Shown here: one piece after another, positions 1-10,516 of the stretch | Layout of the letters: each line of letters begins with the position of its first letter | Position numbering within the stretch: the stretch's first letter is position 1 | Source: Nemertoderma westbladi | Lineage: Eukaryota > Xenacoelomorpha > Nemertodermatida > Nemertodermatidae | DNA length: 32,180 nt | Assembly (NCBI GenBank): GCA_032718475.1 | Contig: JAUCBJ010002970.1 | Span: 1-32,180 of the forward strand | Direction of reading: 5' to 3' | The notes under the pieces: generated by a model | Told to the model about the DNA's origin: nothing | Seen by the model: the letters and a program-made list of their open reading frames with translations, nothing else | The model's database searches: none | Translations under genes and position numbers: made by a program

Positions 1-59
1 TAATTGATAATTTTGGAATCCGGATCCGAGTTTTACACCTACCCCCATAAAAGGAACAA

Positions 60-1085
60 CCCTACTACTACTACTAGTATCGGCATGCTGCATTGCAGCT
101 GCATTTTTAAGAATGCTGTGCCGGCTTGTCGACAAAATTGCGCCGCTACAACTCCCTATCACCCATGACATTTGCTAGATCATCCGCATCTTTAAGGCCA
201 GTGTCCTTTAAGATGCGTCTCAAGAAAGTCATGGGCTGTCCACCATGCTTATTCACTCCATGAGGCTGCCAAAGTACAAGATTATGCACTGGCTGGTCCT
301 CACGGCGAAAGCAATGTCCTGCAAAGCCGAGGCGATTTTGTTCTAGTGTCAAGCTTGGGGGAACCAATGAGACACCTCCAATGTTATATAGTGTCTGGTT
401 GGAGATGTGTGCATTGTACTTGACAAAATGAACCCGGCGTAGCATTCTTGTGAATGTGCCATCCAGAGATTTGGTGTCCTCAGCAGTAAGAGCCCAGCAT
501 GGACTCCCATAGAGGAGTACTGTAACTACTGCTGCTCTAAATAGTCGGCCCTTAAGTTTCCGATTAATTCTCGGTGATCCTGGAAAGCCTATTCAAGGCT
601 GCCCATGCCTTTCCCTTACGTATTCGAAGGTCCTGACCTGACTTCCGGATCCATGATCCCAGGTAACAGAAGTCGTCCACATGCTCAAGCATACCATCCT
701 TTGAGCTTATGCTCATCCGATCAGAGACTTGCTGATAACTTTCAAAGTTAACTGTCAAAATGTTGGTCTTTCTGGAGTTAATAAAAAGACCAACACTAGA
801 AGCAGCATGTTCTAATGAGCTGAGGAGCCGTTGGGTTCCCTCTAGTGATTCTGAGAGTACTCCTAAGTCATCAGCAAAGTCTAGATCAGTTAGGTACTTG
901 GCAGGATTTCCTCGACTTCTGGAGCCAGTAGGTGGAGTTATCATCACCCCATCATCATTATGATGATCTAAGGACATGCGTAGAACATAGTCAACCACAA
1001 TTATGAACAAGAATGGTGCAAGTGTGTCTCCCGTGAGGACGTCCCATAACACTTCAAATGGTTCTGTGTCACCATCAACAGTAGA
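60..1085 (-). pseudogene. Truncated RTE-like non-LTR retrotransposon (reverse transcriptase C-terminal part)
   Basis: Reading on the minus strand from about 1085, the translation shows reverse-transcriptase hallmarks. A GDTLAPFLF block (motif B region) is followed by LDFADDLGVL (motif C, with the catalytic ADD), then FINSRKTNIL and FCYLGSWI typical of the RTE/BovB-type thumb. The frame is open from 1052 to 564. It then shifts by one base near 563 and continues through LLYGSPCWALT into a second open frame (445-146) with RRVHFVKYNAHIS, FAGHCFRRED and GGQPMTFLRR, the usual tail of this protein. Upstream of about 1085 the similarity stops, so the endonuclease and the first half of the RT are missing. 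This is a 5'-truncated, frameshifted copy, not an active element. A CTA/TAG trinucleotide run at 63-77 may be its 3' tail. Family recognition is from motif memory; the exact clade is uncertain. Confidence 0.85.
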
Positions 1086-2344
1086 CAGTAGACAGGAACA
1101 ACCCAGTTTTCTTTAAGCTTTTAACTCTAAGAACTAGCGTCAGTACTCTCCTAGCTGTAACAGTAACCTGATATATGCCGGGGTAGTAAAGAAAATGGTT
1201 GGGTAGTGAGAGTATTCGTGACACCTTCCATGCCTTACAGGTAACAGCCAAGAGAGGGGGACTTTTGGGTGATCTATATAACGCTCAACACACAACCCAA
1301 ACCATCTTCGTATTTACGATACCAGACTAATTGAATAAACATGTGATAGTTGAATCATTATTTATTAATGACGTTTTACCAACATTAGATAAATAGTAAT
1401 TGTATATGAATTAAAAATAACAGGAGGTTATACTTTAAATAAATATAAGTTAACATTAGCTAAAATAATATCTATGTAACAACTTTAAAAAGGATATATC
1501 CAAATAATTACAAGTTATTGAGAATCTCAACTCAATGTAAAATTCTAAATATTTCCAATTATAACGCGGTTGTTTTGAAATTTAAAAATATCAACGTCAA
1601 ATTCGACTTCTTAAAGTCGACCAAAGAAAACCATTTAGTTTTTAGATGAATCAAACGGGTAAATTGTTAGATGAGATGAGATAGTGGGTCATCTGGATCA
1701 ATTAGTTGTACAAAGCGCGGTATAAATTAAATTAAATAACAAATTGCAATAGTTTTTTTTGCGATTTCTTCTAACTGTAATTCACCAACATGAAGAAATG
1801 TTAAAAAAACAAAGATACAAATGTAAAATACACTAATAAACAATGGGTTGATTCACCTCAAAAGGGGCCAAGTTTCCGAGTTGATTCAAAAATTTTGTCA
1901 TTTTGTCGTTGTAGATAATTTTTCAGAGAAGTTGACCACCAATCAAGGGTTACGTAAAGAAAGACCTGCTGTTATTCTCGAGTTGTGGCTGTTGAAGCAG
2001 AGTTGAAGAATTCAGGAATTTGAAGTACCCGGAAGTATTTAAGAATTTCAACCTCCAAATACTACTCATCATCAATAATAAGAGCGCCATTCTACCCATA
2101 CATGGTTGGAAAGCACAGATTTTGCTCTACTCTATTGCATTTACTTCAGTCAACAAATACTCGGTTGAACGCTGTTCTGCCAAAGAAAATAAGTGTCAAG
2201 AATTTACAATAAAGTCTGTCCCCTCAGCTGTAATGCATCATATTTCCACCAACTTCCCTTGGCCCGTTAATAGTTATGTAAAAAACAAACATATTTGAAA
2301 TCTCCACTTTAGAAGGTTTACTCGTAAAATTTCATATTCGGCTA
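1086..2344. other. AT-rich intergenic DNA, no gene seen
   Basis: About 1.25 kb between the retrotransposon remnant and the first minisatellite. A 92-codon open frame on the plus strand (2020-2298) starts at a non-ATG codon, resembles nothing I know and has a composition expected by chance. No RNA gene or inverted repeat was noticed. Confidence 0.5.
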
Positions 2345-2466
2345 ACAAATCAAACGGGATTGGCTACAGGTTAAACAAATCAAACGGGATTGGCTACAGG
2401 TTAAACAAATCAAACGGGATTGGCTACAGGTTAAACAAATCAAACGGGATTGGCTATAGGTTAAAC
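2345..2466. repeat. 30-bp minisatellite, 4 copies
   Basis: Four direct copies of a 30-bp unit containing TCAAACGGGATTGGCTA followed by AGGTTAAAC. They differ only by one C-to-T change in the last copy, so the duplication is recent. It lies in non-coding DNA. Confidence 0.95.
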
Positions 2467-3289
2467 AAAAAAAGCCGAAAATATAAAGCATAAACGTTTA
2501 GATTCTTTAGAACTTTTTACCAAATAAATTTAGTAAAACTTTTGGTACCATTGGAATCGCCTTTCGATTCTCTTCTGAAATGAAACCTACAGAGTTTGCC
2601 TAACTAAATACTGAAGCTGAAATAAAGGCTAAAAAAGAAAGATGCTGGACGTTGAAGGTAGTGAATTAATAATAGTGGGAATGTGTATAATTAATTGGTT
2701 AATGAGAGGGAGGGGGGGGGGGGGGGGGAGTAAGTTATTGGGGGGTGGCGAGTATGAACAAGGGAGGGAAGAAGCCATTAGGGGCAGTGAAGAAGAAGAA
2801 GGAAGTGATATTGAGACGGAGAGCGTGGTAGTTGATTCTGAAGGAGTTGTCTTGGGGTGCCAATAGGAGTGGAGAGTTTGGCAATAATGATGAAGATGGT
2901 ATGGTGGGTGGCAGTGGAAACAAATATAGTGAGAGTTGGAAGGATTGAGGTCGTATTCCGAGGATTTGTAATTAAAGAATTAAACTGGATATATATTATA
3001 TATAGTATTATTTAGCCGTATTAAGTTAATTTATTACCATAGTTATCTAACTGCATGTTTTATTATATTCATTAACCCTTACCATCTGGCGTTATACCTA
3101 ATATTTAATAATATTTAATCACAAATTTAATTTCTACGAATTTTAATTTTGGAATCGAGTTTCTAATACAGTGGAGAGGAGATATTGTGTGATATCTATT
3201 TATTGATTGATAATTAGCATACTTAGGTACAATTAATACTATAAACATTACCGCATTACCTCAATTTGTCCACGAAATGCGAAATACAT
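2467..3289. other. Non-coding stretch with poly-G and purine-rich segment
   Basis: AT-rich DNA interrupted by an almost uninterrupted G run (about 2708-2729) that opens a G/A-rich strand reaching to about 2950. Short open frames across it are by-products of the purine bias. Nothing else was recognised. Confidence 0.5.
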
Positions 3290-3705
3290 TACAGCAGGGG
3301 ACAGGACATTACCATTACCATTACAGCAGGGGACAGGGCATTACCATTACAGCAGGGGACAGGACATTACCATTACAGCAGGGGACAGGACATTACCATT
3401 ACAGCTGGGGACAGGACATTACCATTACAGCAGGGGACAGGACATTACCATTACCATTACAGCAGGGGACAGGACATTACCATTACAGCAGGGGACAGGA
3501 CATTACCATTACAGCAGGGGACAGGACATTACCATTACAGCAGGGGACAGGACATTACCATTACAGCAGGGGACAGTACATTACCATTACAGCAGGGGAC
3601 AGGACATTACCATTACAGCAGGGGACAGGACATTACCATTACAGCAGGGGACAGGACATTACCATTACAGCAGGGGACAGGACATTACCATTACAGCAGG
3701 GGACA
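3290..3705. repeat. 26-bp minisatellite, about 16 copies
   Basis: Tandem units of 26 bp built from AGCAGGGGACAGGACATTAC plus CATTAC. Two units carry an additional CATTAC hexamer (near 3308 and 3450), and scattered single-base variants occur (AGCTGGGG, GACAGTACA). Because 26 is not a multiple of three, all three forward frames cycle through the same peptides, which creates long but meaningless open frames. Confidence 0.95.
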
Positions 3706-4048
3706 TCAGTTTTTGGTTTGTAATTCCTTATAAAGTGACAATGACCATCATGCTTTAAACATAGCACCTCACCAACCCAAAATCCGTTTCGAATGATGTC
3801 TGTCCCATACGTTTCGATATTTTTTTGTAATTTTGTTTGAAAAAATCACGTAATTTGTCCACTTTTGAGGAGAATAAACCAATAGCATAATAATACATTA
3901 ATTTAGCAAACAAACAGCACATCTAATACTACATTAACACAATAAATACCTGCTAAACTTTAATTACCTGCACTAAGATAGATAAGTAGCATTTTCTATT
4001 GCAAATAATAAAAAATAATCTTTAAGAAGTCACTACTGAGTACCGGTA
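3706..4048. other. AT-rich spacer, nothing recognised
   Basis: Unique AT-rich DNA between a minisatellite and an inverted-repeat element. No open frame, hairpin or repeat of note was seen. Confidence 0.5.
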
Positions 4049-4430
4049 GTGTTTAAACGGGATCCCGATCACGAAAACCCGGGAATCCGACGAAAAATGC
4101 AATCCCGGTCCCGATCCCTACATTTCTGGAACGGGATCCCGAAATAGGTAAATTTGTTGAATATCTGATAAATAGTTCCAGCAGAATGGTAATGTTTTGA
4201 TTATATCGAATTTTTATGTCAGTAAACCATCGAGTAATCAATTGCAAAATAATATTAATATAACTTTATCTTACTAATATTTCAGAAGAGTAAGATAAAG
4301 TGAGTGTTACCCAAAACCCGCCACATATTAAGGAATTTAATCCAAAATTACAATCAGGATCCCGAAAATCGGGATCCCGAGAGTGATAATCCCGGTCCCG
4401 ATCCCAGAAAGTCTGATCCCGTTTAAACAC
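4049..4430. mobile_element. MITE-like inverted-repeat element, GGGATCCCG-rich
   Basis: The ends form a perfect 16-bp inverted repeat: GTGTTTAAACGGGATC at 4049-4064 and its complement ending at 4430. The subterminal zones carry repeated GGGATCCCG / CCCGGTCCCGATCCC motifs in both orientations (4058-4145 and 4360-4412). There is no coding capacity. The length and structure fit a non-autonomous DNA transposon. No target-site duplication could be recognised, so the superfamily is open. Confidence 0.7.
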
Positions 4431-4524
4431 AACTACAGATCGCGCTCAATCTGATCAGATTATAAATAATTAATAATTATAATAAATGTTACTTATAGTT
4501 GACGTGAATATTATAAGTATTTTA

Positions 4525-5017
4525 CTCTGTAGTCCCGAATAGACGGGGCGACACGGCTGTAAAATTAAAAAACAAATCCACCCACAATTCTCTCCCGATA
4601 TTAATAAATTAGTACATTTTTTATTATGAGTAAATAAACTTTTGTTCTCAAAATAATTGAATTGAAAGTGAAAGAAAACAAAAACCGCGTACCGAGTATA
4701 CCACCGGTAGCCTTAGGTACTACAACTGTACCTGTACGCCTATACTGTATGTTAAGTAAGTAGGTAAAATTTTCCACCCACCACGTTTATTCCAGCCACC
4801 CCGACTATTAGCACAACGAAATGTTTCCACCCAGCCACCCCGACTATTAGCATAATGAAATGTTTCCACCCAGCCACCCCGACTATTAGCATAACGAAAT
4901 GTTTCCACCCAGCCACCCCGTCTATTAGCATAACGAAATGTTTCCACCCAGCCACCCCGTCTATTAGCATAATGAAATGTTTCCACCCAGCCACCCCGTC
5001 TATTCGGGACTCCAGAC
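4525..5017. mobile_element. Small inverted-repeat element carrying an internal 39-bp tandem repeat
   Basis: An 18-bp perfect inverted repeat (AGTCCCGAATAGACGGGG at 4531-4548; complement at 4994-5011) extends outward a few bases with one mismatch. Inside, next to the right end, lie five 39-bp direct repeats (4791-4990). Their CCACCCCGTCTATTAG segment is nearly the same as the right terminus, so the terminal repeat itself seems to have been multiplied. There is no open frame of interest. It lies just downstream of the zinc transporter stop codon and may contribute to that gene's 3' end: a minus-strand AATAAA is present at 4786-4791. Confidence 0.7.
4791..4990. repeat. 39-bp tandem repeat, 5 copies
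   Basis: Five head-to-tail 39-bp units with the core CACCCCGACTATTAGC followed by ATGTTTCCACCCAG. They differ at a few positions (CACAACG / CATAACG / CATAATG; GACTATT / GTCTATT). The array is internal to the inverted-repeat element at 4525-5017. Confidence 0.95.
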
Positions 5018-5160
5018 TACTTAATTAGAATATATAACTGACTGACGTTGTCGCAGCACTAAAAAAGTAACCGAATAAACAAAGAGAGAGAGAAAGAGAG
5101 ACATAGAGCAACAGAGATCGATAAATACAACCGCGTAACTCTCACTGAGAAAATCTGTGT
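5018..5160 (-). other. Probable 3' UTR of the ZnT1-like gene
   Basis: DNA immediately 3' of the zinc transporter stop codon. It contains a GA-rich microsatellite (5080-5120 on the plus strand). No AATAAA signal occurs within it; the nearest on the minus strand is at 4786-4791 inside the neighbouring element, so the true transcript end is unknown. Confidence 0.35.
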
Positions 5161-5595
5161 TCACAAAACGGTATGGAACTCCAATGGCACATCCTCTGTG
5201 GATGCGTGGGGCGGATTGGAGTCCGCAAAGGAAACCAAACCCCTCCTCTGCCGCAGTTCCTCCCAATCGGATGGGTTGGCAGCCCCTGGGACCCCGGCCG
5301 TCGCGAGATTCTTCTTGGAGGGACAGCAGGTCTGCTGCTCACAGCCGGCCTTGGGCTCGCACTCCAACATACAGCTGTCGGACTGCTGGCTCTCCTCGGA
5401 TGGATCCCCAGGGGCGACGAACTCGGGTTGGATCGTCGTCGAGTGGATCCCCTGGTCGTGCAGCAGGTCCTTTATCTGACGCGCAATCCGCATGTAGTCG
5501 CTGAGGTTGCGGCACTGGATGTGGGCCGAGGCGATGATTCGACGACCGGCGAGACGCCAAACGTGGAACTCGTGGACTCCCAGAACTCCAGACAC
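5161..5595 (-). CDS. SLC30A1: ZnT1-like zinc exporter, exon 2 (C-terminal domain and tail)
   Basis: Second and last coding exon, 144 codons plus stop. The 3' splice site is TTCCGCTTCCGCAG followed by GTGTCTGGAG. The frame joins exon 1 in phase 0, across LIAE / VSGVLG. The product continues the cytoplasmic C-terminal domain of cation diffusion facilitators: VHEFHVWRLAG, IIASAHIQC and GIHSTTIQPEF are all diagnostic of the ZnT1 group, and this domain mediates dimerisation. A less conserved Cys/Ser-rich tail follows (residues about 425-501) with several cysteines (CMLECEPKAGCEQQTCC), which could be metal-binding. The protein ends at a TGA at 5161-5163. Plus-strand open frames over this exon are antisense shadows. 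The only doubt is whether further alternative 3' exons exist. Confidence 0.93.
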   Translation of the reverse strand: MSGVLGVHEFHVWRLAGRRIIASAHIQCRNLSDYMRIARQIKDLLHDQGIHSTTIQPEFVAPGDPSEESQQSDSCMLECEPKAGCEQQTCCPSKKNLATAGVPGAANPSDWEELRQRRGLVSFADSNPPHASTEDVPLEFHTVL

Positions 5596-5599
5596 CTGC

Positions 5600-5931
5600 G
5601 GAAGCGGAACAGTCGCGCATTAGTGGTAGTGGAACAGTCGCGCATTAGAGGTAGTGGAACAGTCGCGCATTAGTGGTAGTGGAACAGTCGCGCATTAGTG
5701 GAACAGTCGCGCATTAGTGGTAGTGGAACAGTCGCGCATTAGTGGAACGAACAGTCGCGCATTAGTGGTAGTGGAACAGTCGCGCATTAGTGGAACGAAC
5801 AGTCGCGCATTAGTGGTAGTGGAACAGTCGCGCATTTAGTGGTAGTGGAACAGTCGCGCATTAGTGGTAGTGGAACAGTCGCGCATTAGTGGAACAGTCG
5901 CGCATTAGTGGAACGAACAGTCGCGCATTAG
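5600..5931 (-). repeat. Acceptor-side array: 14 copies of the branch-point/pyrimidine region
   Basis: Fourteen units of 25, 23 or 19 bp, counted by the shared CAGTCGCGCATT (plus strand). In transcript sense the unit reads CACTAATGCGCGACTGTTCC. CACTAAT fits the branch-point consensus YNYURAY. In the copy next to exon 2 the branch A would lie about 24 nt before the CAG acceptor, an ideal spacing. The array starts directly at the acceptor, where the exon-proximal copy is followed by GCTTCCGCAG. Other copies keep the branch-point-like and pyrimidine parts but lack the CAG. Confidence 0.9.
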
Positions 5932-6582
5932 TAATCAATAAGAAAATGTCTTATCAGTTCGTGATAGTCAACATGACTCGAATAAATTTGGGTGAATCTT
6001 CGACATTTGGCACTTCTAAAGCAAAAGGGTCCCAAAATCGGCTACCCGCTGTCATTTTTTAGAGTTTTTTTTGTGTTTTTGGGTGTTCTTTTGATAAATT
6101 GGTGAATGTTAATCTAGTGTTGTTGACAACGATTAATTTGAGCTGTTAACTGTTACCGTTAATATCATCAATATTTTAGGTCATTACTATAATTCTGCAA
6201 CAGTTTAAATCTGAAATATCAATGTTTTCACAAATTTTTTTATAATTTCCAAAAATACTAGCTAGTAAAAAAACACTATATAGATACCATTACAAAAAAC
6301 ATCTAACTGATGCTCTAGGACACTTACACTTCTTACCAATATCAAAAAATTTAAAAAATACTAAAAAAGAACTTGTGAAAAATGGAAGGGCTGTCGATAG
6401 GGTGAAGCTTTTGCTTTAGGACACTATTTCCATTACGGACACACCCCTCATAAAACACAGACCCCCTATGTATAAAACACAGACAACCCACCACATATAG
6501 GAGCCCAGCATAAATTAACAAGTGGCTCAATTATCATGTAGTAATCTCGTTTCTTTAAATAGACGACAGAGATTTTTAGAGA
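5932..6582. other. Unique intron segment, nothing recognised
   Basis: The only part of the intron that is neither array nor a recognised transposon. AT-rich, with no open frame, inverted repeat or RNA-like fold noticed. Confidence 0.5.
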
Positions 6583-7888
6583 CATTACGTCAGGAATAAG
6601 TTGATTCTATTAGATTTCTATTAATAACTTACCTCAGCAATAAGTTGATTCTATTAGATTTATATTAATAACTTACCTCAGCAATAAGTTAATTCTATTA
6701 GATTTCTATTAATAACTTACCTCAACAATAAGTTGATTCTATTAGATTTATATTAATAACTTACCTCAGCAATAAGTTGATTCTATTAGATTTCTATTAA
6801 TAACTTACCTCAACAATAAGTTGATTCTATTTGATTTATATTAATAACTTACCTCAGCAATAAGTTAATTCTATTAGATTTCTATTAATAACTTACCTCA
6901 ACAATAAGTTGATTCTATTAGATTTCTATTAATAACTTACCTCAGCAATAAGTTGATTCTTTTAGATTTCTATTAATAACTTACCTCAGTAATAAGTTGA
7001 TTCTATTAGATTTTATTAATAACTTACCTCAGCAATAAGTTGATTCTTTTAGATTTCTATTAATAACTTACCTCAGTAATAAGTTGATTCTATTAGATTT
7101 TATTAGATAACTTACCTCAGCAATAAGTTGATTCTATTAGATTTTATTAATAACTTACCTCAGCAATAAGTTGATTCTATTAGATTTCTATTAGATAACT
7201 TAACTCAGCAATAAGTTGATTCTTTTAGATTTCTATTAATAACTTACCTCAGCAATAAGTTGATTCTATTAGATTTATATTAATAACTTACCACAGCAAT
7301 AAGTTAATTCTATTAGATTTCTATTAATAACTTACCTCAGCAATAAGTTGATTCTATTAGATTTTATTAATAACTTACCTCAGCAATAAGTTAATTCTAT
7401 TAGATTTCTATTAGATAACTTAACTCATCAATAAGTTGATTCTTTCAGATTTCTATTAATAACTTACCTCAGCAAGAAGTTGATTCTATTAGATTTATAT
7501 TAGATAACTTAACTCAGCAATAAGTTGATTCTATTAGATTTTATTAATAACTTACCTCAGCAATAAGTTGATTCTATTAGATTTCTATTAGATAACTTAA
7601 CTCAGCAATAAGTTGATTCTTTTAGATTTCTATTAATAACTTACCTCAGCAAGAAGTTGATTCTATTAGATTTATATTAACAACTTACATCAGCAATAAG
7701 TTGATTCTATTAGATTTCTATTACATAACTTACCTCAGGAATAAGTTGATTCTATTAGATAACTTACCTCAGCAATAAGTTGATTCTAATAGATTTCTAT
7801 TAATAACTTACCTCAACAATAAGTTGATTCTTTTAGATTTCTATTAAGAACTTACCTCAGCAATAAGTTGATTATATTAGATTTCTAT
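6583..7888 (-). repeat. Donor-copy array, block A (distal)
   Basis: About 30 units, mostly 42-44 bp, of the same repeat that starts at exon 1. Transcript-sense core AATCAACTTATTGCTGAG, then GTAAGTTATTAATAGAAATC. It differs from the main block by GATTCTATTAG instead of GATTCTAATAG, by several units with GTTGAG in place of GCTGAG, and by some units in which the donor is changed to TTAAGT. It ends exactly at the target duplication of the hAT-like insertion. Confidence 0.95.
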
Positions 7889-9596
7889 TAGAGTTGTAAC
7901 AGAGACTTTGTCACTGATCTCTGAATTCTCCGGGCAATTTTTTGCTCTCCGGATAGGTCTCTGGTTCCCGGGTATTGAAGACAGACATTTTACCCAGAGA
8001 TCAGTTATTTTACAAATTAGAAATAGTTATTTAAAAATAGATCCTGTACAACACAAAATGTGAAATGAAGATTATTTTTCACAAATTTTTTACACTTAAT
8101 TCTTTAATTTTTAACTATTTTTAATACTCAGCTTCAACAAAATTATATATTCACTTTTACACTATTTTTAATCTAACTCTAAATGTTACTCAAACTAAAT
8201 GTACCGATAATCTTCTATTTAATTAATTTAAGGTGCGTTTAATTTTAAGTTAAATTAGCACCTAAAGATGGTTCTTATTTAAGGATAAAGGTGCTTAATT
8301 TGAGCACTCATAATGTTTAAAAGTGAAAGAAAGGGCTGATCTCCATTCAATTTGTTGTAGGATAGATAATATGACGACCAAATGAAGAAAACGAGCGTAA
8401 CGAGGCTTGTAAATGGGGCGAGTAGAGTACCATACCTGTGCACTGTATTTGTAATTTACTAAGTTTATTTTATAGTACATTGAATGAAATGTATATGATT
8501 TGAACAATTGTAAAATAAGTGCCTTTAATTAACCAAGTACCGGTAACTATGGCGCAAAACAAATTTATGTAACATATTATGGCTCTCACAGTTTGCCGTG
8601 CCACCTATTGCTATAATGGCACGGTAAAGTGTAATAGGACTGAGGAGCTCTCTTACATTTTGCCGGGCCACCTATATATATATTCAATATAATTCAAAAA
8701 AATATAATAGTTATATTTATATAACATATATTTACGGAAGTGATACCGTAATTACTCTACGTACAATTACATTTTGTTACGTCTTGTGTAGCTAATGTTT
8801 TTTTTATTGTTTGTTACTAAACCGGGTACACTTCCTTCACGTCCTTCTAGTTTCCCTAATTATGATATGATAGATTAAAAACTATCATTTTATTATATAA
8901 AAAAAATTGCAAAATAGCAAGCTAGCTAGTTTTTGTTTCTTGTCTTTTAAATGTTCTAGAGCATTATCAATCTATTTCATATAAAAATGTTGTTATAGAA
9001 CAAATATTTTTTGTTCTAGAACAAAAAATACAAAGCACTAGCTAACTTGTTAATTTTTTATTGTATGTTATCTTTGTATAATTTTTTTTTTACTAGCTAG
9101 TTTTGTTTATTTTTTAATGTTCTAGAACATATTATCTATACATTTAATATAAACATTTTGTTCTAGAACAAATATTTTTTGTTCTAGAACCTATATTTTA
9201 AGATCATTTTATTATATCAAAATATGGCTATAATGGCACGGTAAAGTGTAAGAGTCCCCACCCCATATTATTAACAATAACAAAATAAGAACGAATTAAT
9301 AAACAAATAACCAAATTAATATTAATTAAGTCCCCCAACCTGTACGTGAACTTATTTTCTTCCAATGGGTAAGGGTTGACATGGGTTGGATTTACTGTAA
9401 TTCAACCATATAAAAATAGTTATCAGTCCATATGTACGTACCTGTTTGTGCTTTATGGGACTAATCAAAATGTAAAGTAGAAAAATAAGCCAAGTCTCTG
9501 ATCTCTGGGTCTGGTCTCCGGTATTTTTCAAAATAATTATCTGGGTAGGTCTCTGGTTTACCGGGATTAAGAAAAACAGGCTCTGTTGCAACTCTA
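7889..9596. mobile_element. Non-autonomous hAT-like DNA transposon inserted in the array
   Basis: The ends are inverted repeats TAGAGTTGTAACAGAG (7889-7904) and CTCTGTTGCAACTCTA (9581-9596) with one mismatch. They are flanked by an exact 8-bp direct duplication ATTTCTAT (7881-7888 and 9597-9604). An 8-bp duplication and a TAGAG-type terminus are typical of hAT elements. Subterminal CTCTGAT / GGTCTCTGG motifs recur at both ends. The 1.7-kb interior has no transposase-like frame, so it would need an autonomous partner. The flanking sequence is array unit on both sides, so the array is older than the insertion. Confidence 0.85.
8646..9254. repeat. Nested inverted repeat inside the hAT-like element
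   Basis: The left arm CTCTTACATTTTGCCGGGCC (about 8651) matches the complement of GGCACGGTAAAGTGTAAGAG (9235-9254) with few differences. A related 60-bp hairpin (TTTGCCGTGCCACCTA / TAATGGCACGGTAAA) stands just outside at 8591-8636. This may be a second small element nested in the first, or complex subterminal structure. No target duplication was identified. The interior also has several TTCTAGAA palindromes (about 8950-9190). Confidence 0.5.
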
Positions 9597-9995
9597 ATTT
9601 CTATTAATAACTTACCTCAGCAATAAGTGGATTCTATTAGATTTATATTAATAACTTACCTCAGCAATAAGTTGATTATATTAGATTTCTATTAGATAAC
9701 TTACCTCAGCAATAAGTTGATTCTTTTAGATTTATATTAATAACTTACCTCGGCAATAAGTTGATTATATTAGATTTATTTTAATAACTTACCTCAGCAA
9801 TAAGTTGATTCTTTTAGATTTCTATTAATAACTTACCTCAGCAATAAGTTGATTCTATTAGATAACTTACCTCAGCAATAAGTTGATTCTATTAGATTTA
9901 TATTAATAACTTATCTCAGCAATAAGTTGATTCTATTAGATTTATATTAATAACTTACCTCAGCAATAAGTTGATTATATTAGATTTCTATTAGA

Positions 9996-9996
<1 letters not shown>
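9597..9996 (-). repeat. Donor-copy array, block B (between the two insertions)
   Basis: About nine units of the same repeat, isolated between the hAT-like element and the 3' tail of the LINE. Units are of the 44-bp class plus one 34-bp class unit. Most keep the donor core GAGGTAAGT. It shows that blocks A, B and C were once one continuous array. Confidence 0.95.
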
Positions 9997-10029
<33 letters not shown>

Positions 10030-10095
10030 ATAAATTTACACCATAACTTAGAACTGAACAAAGACTGCATAGACAATTTAACTATAGTATTATAT

Positions 10096-10118
10096 GGTGA
10101 TGGGGTTTCCCCCATAAG
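10096..10118 (-). other. Predicted 3' stem-loop of the LINE
   Basis: The sequence TGGGG-TTT-CCCCCA forms a short GC-only hairpin in AT-rich surroundings, about 75 bp before the (AAT)n tail. It occupies the place where LINE reverse transcriptases recognise a 3' hairpin in their own RNA. The structure is seen; the role is inferred. Confidence 0.5.
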
Positions 10119-10516
10119 AGATACATTACATACATTTCATACATTACTTAGTTTAAAATATGAGTTAATAATTATTTAAGGTACATTAAAATACATCGAG
10201 TTAAAATTATTACTGTATGTAATTGGTCTCAAAAAGGCCGTGCTAATTATGAGATTAAACGAAGAAGTTAAAAGGGTCAGAAGACTGGATGTTATATGAA
10301 ATTAGATAGAAATATTTGTATTAAAATAAGATGAAATATATATATACGTATTAATAAAAGGGTCGGTCTCTGATGTCGTAAAAATGAGATTAAATATATG
10401 CGTATAAATTTAAAATGAGATGCAGTAAATACGTATTAAAAGGGTCAGAGTGGATGTGAAATGTAATAAAATTTGTATTAATTAAATAAAGCATTATAGA
10501 ATATAAGTCGTTATCT

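Noticed and set aside
3266-3733. Two overlapping open frames of about 150 codons
   Set aside because: They come from the 26-bp minisatellite, in which all frames cycle through the same peptides; no start context or domain.
5157-5673. Plus-strand open frames over ZnT1 exon 2
   Set aside because: Antisense shadows of a GC-rich coding exon; the minus-strand frame has clear ZnT1 motifs.
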